Below, piece after piece: positions 55,901-64,000 of a DNA stretch of 64,000 nt. A model generated the notes under the pieces. The model saw only the letters and a program-made list of their open reading frames with translations. It did no database searches and had not been told where the DNA came from. Numbering within the stretch: the stretch's first letter is position 1; the number at the start of each line of letters is the position of its first letter. Origin of the DNA: Apostichopus japonicus (lineage: Eukaryota > Echinodermata > Holothuroidea > Aspidochirotida > Stichopodidae). The position numbers were made by a program, and so were the translations under genes. The stretch lies in the NCBI RefSeq assembly GCF_037975245.1, contig NC_092569.1, forward strand, positions 19,213,501 through 19,277,500, in the 5' to 3' direction.

Positions 55901-58900
55901 GAGATGTATGAAAACTAATATGTAAGGGAATAAGAACAACAATTTACCTTGTAATCGCATCCCAAAATGTCAGTCAAAGTGGATAAATTGCTTTACAATT
56001 GCAAAGGTGTGTCTCAGTGTTTGTACATAGAAACTATAGTATATTATAAGAGACAAGTAGATGGTTGTAACTGGACGTTTGGTTGTCACAGTTGCAAGTA
56101 AAAGACAATTGTTAAACCATTAAAGACAGCAGTGACTCAGTCATTGAGATGGGAGGTGGACACAACTGTACCGTTCCACAGCTTGTAACAGAGTGTCAAG
56201 TCCCAGTCCCAGGCCCGCTGTATCAGAGTCAGATGTTCGAGTAAGACAGCAACTTCTGGCCGATATTTTAACCATAAAATTTGTCAAACAGTTGAGTTAT
56301 TGTGATCTTTCTGGCTGTAAATGCTGTCAGTATTATTCAAAGTTCTTCTTGTCAATAGAAGCATTCGTATGAATTCAGATGGCCGGGAGAGTTTGTATCG
56401 ATGATACTCTAGTCATAATGCATAATTGCATCAATTTATCTTCTTTTAGGTGGTATGTACATTCCATCACAGCAACAGAACCACGCTGCATTGGGGAACA
56501 GCTTTGGCCAACCACAAATGATGATGAATCAACAACAACAACAGCAGCCACAACAACAGCCTGGCTACCAGCAAGGCATGATGGGAATGCCTGCAGGGCA
56601 GCCGGGCATGATGGGAGTTAATATGGGTTACAACCCCATGCAGCAACAACAAGCATATCTACAACAGGTAAGTTTTATCACTTACTTTGGGCCAACTTGT
56701 TCTATTTGAGAAATCCAGTTTTGGTTCCTTGCTGATAGCAAAGGAACCTTTGTAGTCAGGTCAGTGTATGTGTGTGAAACTTAAGTTTGTATGCATGATG
56801 ACTCAACAAGGGAATGAGTCATCAATGCCATACTTGGTGGGTGGGTGGTCCATAATGAATTGATAAACCCTATTGTGCTCGTATCATGAATATTAATGAG
56901 AACACAGTCAATATTGCAAGTGCCTGCATGCAATATGGTCATTTTCCCCGCAAATTAAAACTTTTGTGCAAACGACACGTATGTCATGCAGAGATATACT
57001 AGCAAAGTGACACGGGATGGTCGGTCTTGGACTCGGGGTCCCACATTTGTGGGATATGTCTGGATATGGACGGAAGTCCCGCCAGCTGACCTAGGAGAGA
57101 GAACAGAAGGTCATTGATATCAGCAATTGTTGCTGCGTGGGACTTCTTTAAATCATGGCTGGACAAAATAACCAACACACAACACTCCAATCAATGGAAA
57201 AGGATATTATAATTTGATACCCAGGTTATCATCTACTCAGATTATAAGTATTCTCATTCTTTGAGTCACTCTTTGTTATCAAAAGAGAAACAGATTTATG
57301 TCTAGTAATGATTTAGAATTTCTGCAAAATTTTAAGATATTCAAACAATCTGTCATTATTTTACAATCTCATGCCGAAATGAGCCTTTGGTCAAATTAAT
57401 TTAGATGTTCACCTGTCAGTTGCTTCAGAAAGCAATACACTCACTCAGTGTTCCATTGTCTTCATTCCCATAAATAATCGATGTCAAATAATTAATAGCA
57501 GATTTCAGAAGTGATAAAAATGTGCAAGAAATATTATTTTTAAAGTCTATACACAAACTTTCATTCCTTACATTAAATAAGGTACAAATTACAGGGTAAA
57601 AGAATAGCCATGTTGGTGCACAATGGGACATTTTGTATTTTTTTAAGTATCATGTGTTCTTACAGGGATTATGCAGTATGAATCTATGTGCCGAAGAGAG
57701 AGGTTGTTGCATTGGTCTAACATCATTTAGTGATGAACCCATATGATTTTGTAACATTCTTTACTTGTGCAAAAATTTGTTTTAAGTAAATGAATTTGAT
57801 GCTGATCTAACCATATTGTCTTTTTCACTTTTCCTTGAAACTTAAACAGTTTCAAGCTCGGTTCATTTTTTGTTGCTGGATTTTCTAATCCAATATAAAC
57901 TCCATATTCTCTGTAATGGAAACAGAGAAGTTTATATCAATGCCACAGAACTGTTTCAGTTCTTGAGTGTTTTAATAAAACTAACATTTTGTATTTCTAT
58001 CAGAAATAAAGTGCTCTGGGGGGCGGTCGAAGGGGGATTGGAATTGCTTCACAAAGTCTGCTTGCTTGGTAGTTTATACACATTTATGGTCCTGTTTGTT
58101 CTATAACCCATCCCATGCAAAACTAACATACAGAAACTGTGCTCTTTACTATTGTCATTTGTCTTTGACTTTTAGAGAAGGTTACCAAAGATTGCTTCTG
58201 GACATGAAAGGCCATATTGCTCATTATATTAAAACACTGGCAGCCCTAGTCCCTTACATCACAAATGTAATTATGTGGTCTAGATGGTATTGAATATCAA
58301 TGGATACTTGAAAGAGAACAGATACAACACATCAACTGTTATGTAGTTGTGGTTTCCGTGTTTAGTTAATCTGCTTTGCTAAATAGTTTCAGACTGAGCA
58401 GTAGTAGTGTAACACATGCAATATTCTCCTACCTTACCTACTTGTGTTGTGTGTGACTTTGTTGATATCAACTGTTATGTATTTGTCCAGTTGTGGTTTA
58501 TGTGTTTAGTTAATCTGTTTCCCTTTACTAATAGTTTCAGACTGAGCAGTAGTAGTGTAACACATGCAATATCCTCTTACCTTACCTACTTGTGTAGTGT
58601 GTGACTTTGTTGATATTAACTGTTATGTATTTGTCTAGTTGTGGTTTATGTGCTTAGTTAATCTGTTTCGCTTTACTAATAGTTTCAGACTGAGCAGTTT
58701 CAGGGCTCCAGTCACTTCAACCGACAGCCCCTGCTTGATTCTAACCAAAGGCAGTCGCCTGTAACCAACATGCCTGCTACTCAACAGCCAACTAACAACA
58801 TGCATATGCAACAGTCATACATGCATATGCAACAGCCCTCAGCAGAGACTGACGTGTTTTGGCAACAGCCACAGCATGGTCAGTCTCGCCAGCCCATGCA

Positions 58901-60246
58901 GTCTCAGAATATGTATACGCCCCACTCGCATTCTGCTGCCACGGCAACATTCTCTCCATCGATGAACATGTCACAGTTCTCCACTAACCAGGCAGGCTCA
59001 GGCAGGGCGGAGTCACAATACATGCATATGCAGCAGCAACCTGATATTAATCAGGTTTGCCCCTCCCACTTGTCTTTGATTTCTTCCTTCTTCTAGCCAT
59101 CTTTCATCTTCTTCTTCTATTTCTGCATCTCCCAATACTTCTGCATGATCTTCTACAAATTGTCACATTGGTTCTCTTGGCTTGCTTGATCATATTTCTT
59201 ATGACATCATAGTTGGTGATATATATATATATCATGCACGTATTGTGAATGCAGCTGTTTGTAATTGCAATATAACGTTAACCACCTATCTAATACTGTA
59301 ATACCCATCCTACAGAATGTAGTGACAAATTGCATTAGCCCCCCCCCCCCCAACAGATGTTTCATTACTGAAATAAGTTTGGTTACTTTTCAAAACCAGT
59401 ACCAACAGTGTCATATAAACTTACATACCACTTGACATTGCGTACAGTATATGTATGGAAATATCAGAACATAATGCGTCACTTTCATAAACCGTTAAAT
59501 TACTAGTCACTGGGATTAAATGTCCTTCAATGGCAAGAATTGCTTCACGTAACATTTACAATCTTTGTGAAGATTGTTTTTCTAGTTTTGGTTTCTAGTG
59601 AGAAGCCAACTAATTTGTAAATTTTTTGCTGTAATAAATTGCAAACGTGATTGAGAAGAGGGAAGGAAGTGTCATGTGACTCATGTTACGGTTTATGTAA
59701 ATAGAGTAGGTAAGGGGAGACTCCTTGATCATACTGCAGGTATACAGCGTCATGTGTGTAGTATTTAGACATGAAACATCTCTGTGTGTTAATTTATCAA
59801 CACAACTACTGTAGCAATAGCACAGACTTTGACAAATGTGAAAATATTACATAGTACAGTAGCCAGATATCCTTGAGATAAAGCAACAAGTTGATTACCA
59901 TGTAGATTGTATATGAAGTTGTTAACATGTTATTCTACATTGACAATCTCAAAGTACATACAGAAGGAGATAAAGCAATACAGACTTCTGTACGTTAATA
60001 AATCATTGAAAGTCCACTATGACTGTGCACTGAATGGATTTAACACAGGCACACACAATGCTAAAGCCAGAGGATCAGTTAAATTTGTCATTGCATACTG
60101 TAGCAAAAAATGCTGCTTTGCAACTGAACTGATGTTCGAAACCAGTAAGGAATGTCGTAATTCCACTGTAGGCATTTGTCACCCGTGTCTAACAATATTA
60201 GTTCTGTTTTGGTGACATATTTGCCTTACTCTAGAGATCAAATATG

Positions 60247-60279
<33 letters not shown>

Positions 60280-62921
60280 CCAGATGTATGCTAGTCAAGT
60301 GTTTGGTATGTAACCTGTGCTTCAAGTCCAACTTGATAATATGTTTGATACATGAACTTCAGACCTGTTCACACTCTTTGATCTTAGTACAATAGAGGTC
60401 TGTGTGTTTAGTACTGTACATGATATAGTTTGATTACATACTGATGATAATCAGTATTTGTATGTTTTGGAGGGCTCGGGGTTTAAGCAATATTAATTCA
60501 GTCACTTAAGTAGTTAAATACGTTTCCATTTGCTGTACTGACCAGAACATAGGGGCTGCTGAGCCACTGTAACATGTAATCAATACACTTGTGAATATTG
60601 AAGTAAGGGAGATCATAATGTTTTATGGAAGGTTATCAAATTTTTATTTTTATGGGGGGGTTGGGGTTGGGGCATGTATACAGCAATTGTTCAAAGTGGA
60701 AGGTTTGGTCAATTGGGCTCTCCAGCACTTCAAAGAGGGCGCTGTTATATCAGTCCTAATGCGCATGGTTTTTACTGTTCACTGATCTCTGTATCACAGT
60801 ATTAAATAGATAATATGTAAACGCTCACTAGCATGTGAACACGCCTGGTGAACTTGCGAAAAATTGTGATTTAGTAAACGCAAGTTAAGGTGATTTGAAC
60901 AATTAGTTTGACTTGAAGCTTCCAAAAGTGTTTCAAAAAATCTCTTCCTCTGTAACTACAAACAAAATTGTGTCAGAGAATGCAACTTGTCACAGTTTTG
61001 TGGAACTAGATAGGACCGAGGTGGCAGCACCTTCTGTTGTTTGGGGAGGGGGGGGGGGGGTGTCTGGAGAGCCTTATTGGACATACATAATTGCTTAGAA
61101 GTTGGAAGTCAGAACACTGCATAATGGACAGCTGTAAAACGTATCTTGTTTGATGTACTGTACCTATGGTGGAGGTTTCCTACAGGTTTATCCAATATCC
61201 TGATGAATCAATTTATTTAATTGCTTGATACTTTCGTTGCATCCATCATTTACTCACTGAAGGTATATCAGTATTAGCGACAAATTTGAGCATACTGAAA
61301 AAATTTCTGAAAGCTTTCAAAGATACATTTCCTGTGTAGTTCTGAATTATATTGAGAAATGTTCATATATGTTCATATTAGAGTATTAACTGTCACAGTG
61401 TAGGGCACTCAAGGGTATGCTAAAATGCTTGCTGAAGTTATATCAAGAGTGATCAATATTGACATTCCAGCATATTTTGAGCCTATATGATGACCTTTAA
61501 CCTTGAAATGCGTTATGGCCTGCAGTTACCAGGAACATAACCATTACAGCAACTGTCTTTAACAAATTTTGATAGCAGAAATGGTGACATCCATTGCCAA
61601 CATATTTTTCAATAGTCAAGACTATTGTATTCACTGACTATGCTATTGACCAATGGAAATGGCAGGTCATCTTGCCTTGCATCTATCGAAATGTTTCTTG
61701 ACCTCCGAATTACGTTAAGACCAAAAAATATGGATTGAAAGTTCTTCAGCATGGCTTCAGTTTGCATGTAATGCATACAAGCTTCAAGCTGTTCAATTCC
61801 GGCAAGATTCTCTTTGGTTGACGAAGATATTTGGAGACATTTTCCTATAATCTTGGCTCACATGTATCTCTACATTTATAATATTTAGAGCTCTGAATAT
61901 ATGTACTTCTGTCACCTTTCAAATTGGGTTCTTTCATTCTCTGATTTGTTCTGATTCTACTAAAATATTTCTTTATCATGCTCTCTCTCTTTTTTAAAAC
62001 TGGTGACTGGTTTTCATATATGCTCTGCTTAAACTTTCCCCTCTGTTTCATAAGATCATCTCATTCAACAGATGATATTTTTAAAGAGCTCTAAAATTTC
62101 ATATTAGGATCAACTCTTGCTTGATATATGCAGTATCATATTGTAGCTAGCTTTGATAACATGGTGTTTAAGTACTGGTAGGTACCTTGTGATGTGCAAA
62201 GTGTTCTAGATGACTATGGGAGGGGGGGGGGGACTCGGAGGGAGGGAGGTGGGAGGGACGATGTTTAACGATACATGTTTCATATACTAAGTTTACAGTT
62301 CTTTAAATGTGTATTTTACTATATGCTGGTCACAATGGCGATAAGCAGCTTTCAGTGCCTAATAGCATGTTAACTTTTTTTACTTTGGGGTCAGCAAATT
62401 TGTATTAATATTCATCTCTTCTGGAATAAGGGAAGGGGTGGGGGTGTGACAGGGGGAGGAAATGGTGTTAGAAAGTCGGATTTAAAAATAATGTTGAATT
62501 TGAGGGATACTGTCTCAGGTCTTTCATTGAAATGGTAGGTCATAGAGTTCTATATATGGTTAATGTTCATAATAATGTGAGCTATATTACAGTTGATATA
62601 CCCTGTTCATGGTTACATTATCATTCATTGATTTAATCTCTTTCTCACATTTCTCATCCTCCGACGTAGGTTCAAGCTCAAATGCAGAATATGAGGATAG
62701 GTGGCAATCCAGGCATGACTGCTCAAATGACTATGAACGGACAGAATCCTCAGCAAATGCAGCAGCCTCCTCAACAACAGCAACAACAACCTGCACAAGC
62801 TGCGTGGAATAGTGGGATGTATCCCACAATGCAACAGGCCCAAGGGGTACCGGTGCAAGGCAACATGGGGTGGAATGGCAATATGGCTGGACAGACTCTC
62901 AGTACACAGTTGTGGAAATGA
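49945..62921 (+). CDS. Stromal membrane-associated ArfGAP (SMAP1/2 family), 10 exons, 602 aa
   Basis: Exons 49945-50062, 51026-51159, 52136-52221, 53090-53168, 53625-53717, 55082-55247, 55468-55764, 56450-56667, 58689-59054 and 62670-62921; 1809 bp, phases close. The product is a GTPase-activating protein for Arf in clathrin-dependent traffic at plasma membrane and endosomes. The ArfGAP domain spans residues 1-139. Its zinc finger is Cys33, Cys36, Cys53, Cys56 (CADC-x16-CIRC) and the arginine finger is Arg61 in [25 protein letters not shown] matches the SMAP family closely. A Lys/Glu-rich stretch (140-170) follows. LLGLD at 222-226 is a clathrin box, formed across the exon 6/7 junction. The rest is Gln/Met/Pro-rich low complexity, and the C-terminus [10 protein letters not shown] resembles vertebrate SMAP ends. 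It is longer than human SMAP1 (467 aa) because of the Q-rich region. Invertebrates usually have one SMAP, so I leave 1 versus 2 open. Confidence 0.95.
52300..52319. repeat. Poly-C tract in SMAP intron
   Basis: A run of about 14 C within the intron after the third SMAP exon; one of many G/C homopolymers in this window. Confidence 0.9.
53803..54058 (+). mobile_element. tRNA-derived SINE, family B, full-length copy in SMAP intron
   Basis: The head GTTAGCTCCGTGGTTAACTC (A box) and GGTCCCGAGTTTGAGTC (B box) is a tRNA-like Pol III promoter. The body contains GACTTCGGTCAGCTTGCGGC, TTTGATAAGCC and a TCCTGCTTGCAGG hairpin. It ends in ACATACATACATAC. The body matches the reverse complement of 23050-23225, which confirms a mobile family. 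Confidence 0.88.
58334..58694. repeat. Triplicated segment containing the 3' splice site of SMAP exon 9
   Basis: Units 58334-58469, 58470-58618 and the start of a third at 58619-58694 share TGTTATGTATTTGTCCAGTT, TTTAGTTAATCTG, CTTTACTAATAGTTTCAG and ACTGAGCAG. The third unit supplies the real acceptor at 58688. The first two contain the same acceptor and first nine exon bases, followed by TAGTAG, so using either would give Thr-Glu-Gln-stop. Confidence 0.93.
59055..62669 (+). other. Last SMAP intron, no gene recognised
   Basis: A 3.6-kb intron with a small (TA)n run at 60247-60280 and G runs near 60653, 61045, 62221 and 62440. No coding similarity or repeat family was recognised. Confidence 0.5.
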
Positions 62922-64000
62922 TGACGAGTCTATTAAACAGTTAAAACGTCTATGTAATATTTTAGGCTGCTTCCCATAATCCCACCCCTTATCAGAGAGG
63001 TTGACCTTTGACCTCCCCATCGTTTCTTTTTTTCTTGTGTGGAAGCCCTTTGTGGAAATCCTTACCATTCTTAAGCAGCTAGCGAAATAATGAAAGTGCG
63101 AAGCTGTGAAAAATGAGGATGTTACATATATATAACTTCCAAACTATGTATCATATGCCCTTTTGCTATTGATGTGCACTGCTTGGTGCAAGAAACGTTT
63201 AAATGTCTGTATTAGGGGGAAAATACTTATATAATTTATTTCAGCATGAATTCTAATCATAGTGGGAAATGTGGGGAAAATTTCGAAATTTTGTGATTCT
63301 CTATTTTTTTTTTTTGGGGGGGGGGGTTGGGGCAATGGATTTCAAATGAGGTCACAATTTTTTGATTTTTTGTTTTAAATCAACAGTTCAAATAATCTGG
63401 TCTTAATGGAGCTGATAACAAGTTAATTTTGAGAAATTTAGATTTAGAGAATTTACCAAGTTTTCATGAACATGCTGTCAATTTCTTACATATTTGGGAA
63501 GCACATAATATAACCTGAAGAGGGAGTGAAACTAGTATATTCAGGAATCGATGTTACAGGGTTTATAGTCCGATTTCTGCTCAATTACTGTAAGCAGCTG
63601 TTGGTGCATTGCAAAGTAAACATTATCCACTTCATTTAAGACTGGAATTGAAGAGTATATTGGTTGTATTATTGTCACTACATATATTTATGGCAAACTT
63701 CAGAAAGCCATATGACCTCGTCCGATAAATATCTGTCTCGTCATAACCCTGCAGCCTGACGGTCAAGGGCAAAGACCTGTCCAGAGTAAGATGTACACTG
63801 TCCAGTTGTAGCATCATTTCCACATAGGCAGTAACATGAGATAGAAGATGTAAATAGTTTTCATGAAAAGTGAGAAGGTTAATTATACAAGCTGTTTGAG
63901 CCTCTTTTGTTAAGCAGAGGATTTATTCTGATCAATGCAGTCAAGTGATGGGAATGAGAAAAAAGGTGAAAGAGGATGGGAATCGATAGGGAAGCAGTCT
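62922..64000 (+). other. SMAP 3' UTR and downstream
   Basis: No canonical AATAAA is obvious close to the stop codon. ATTAAA occurs about 10 nt after it, which is too close to be convincing. A T/G homopolymer lies at 63305-63327. No other gene seen up to the window end. Confidence 0.4.

Overview
The window is eukaryotic, intron-rich, AT-rich animal DNA. The gene set points to an invertebrate deuterostome: a fibrinogen-related-domain (FReD) protein with TIL and EGF modules, a tandem pair of UDP-glucuronosyltransferases, eIF3 subunit i, and a SMAP-type ArfGAP. The transposon mix fits too: several LINE remnants, hAT-like MITEs with 8-bp target duplications, tRNA-derived SINEs and a Ty3/Gypsy fragment. 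An echinoderm, possibly a sea cucumber, is my best guess, but this is inference. All exon structures below were read by eye from splice signals, phase continuity and family similarity. Lengths and phases close exactly for four of the five genes; the fifth runs off the window.

Region by region. (1) 1-9959, minus: a secreted modular FReD protein, 8 exons seen, 3' end outside the window. It encodes signal peptide, a FReD lacking its C-terminal exon, TIL, EGF, and a second FReD whose C-terminal part is unusually Cys/Tyr-rich. (2) 9960-15645: intergenic, with a MITE, a 204-bp tandem duplication, LINE tails, a long (TA)n tract and a U2-snRNA-like 5' head. (3) 15646-21435 and 28408-32179, minus: two complete four-exon UGT genes (526 and 517 codons) with matching intron phases and 220-bp exons 2 and 3. 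The 7-kb gap between them holds a Gypsy gag-protease fragment, a LINE reverse transcriptase split by a MITE, and SINE/MITE copies. (4) 33023-35336: a hAT-like element with a perfect 8-bp target duplication, containing a second hAT-like element that also has a perfect 8-bp duplication. (5) 38180-46511, minus: EIF3I (WD40, 325 codons if the proposed one-codon first exon is right), with minisatellite, SINE and MITE in its introns. (6) 48090-49640, minus: a CR1/Jockey-like LINE corpse interrupted by another MITE. (7) 49945-62921, plus: SMAP-type ArfGAP in 10 exons (602 codons), with a CRE/E-box/CRE palindrome about 100 bp upstream of the start codon.

The genes do not form an operon or one pathway. 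The UGT pair is a local duplication for conjugating small lipophilic compounds, the FReD gene looks like a secreted recognition or matrix protein, and EIF3I and SMAP are housekeeping genes arranged head to head. The points most worth a second look are the split-FReD/TIL architecture, the Asp-to-Glu change in the catalytic dyad of both UGTs, the U2-headed repeat with a T-run, the nested hAT elements sharing an internal palindrome, the repeat whose hairpin resembles a hammerhead ribozyme, and the triplicated 3' splice site in SMAP.
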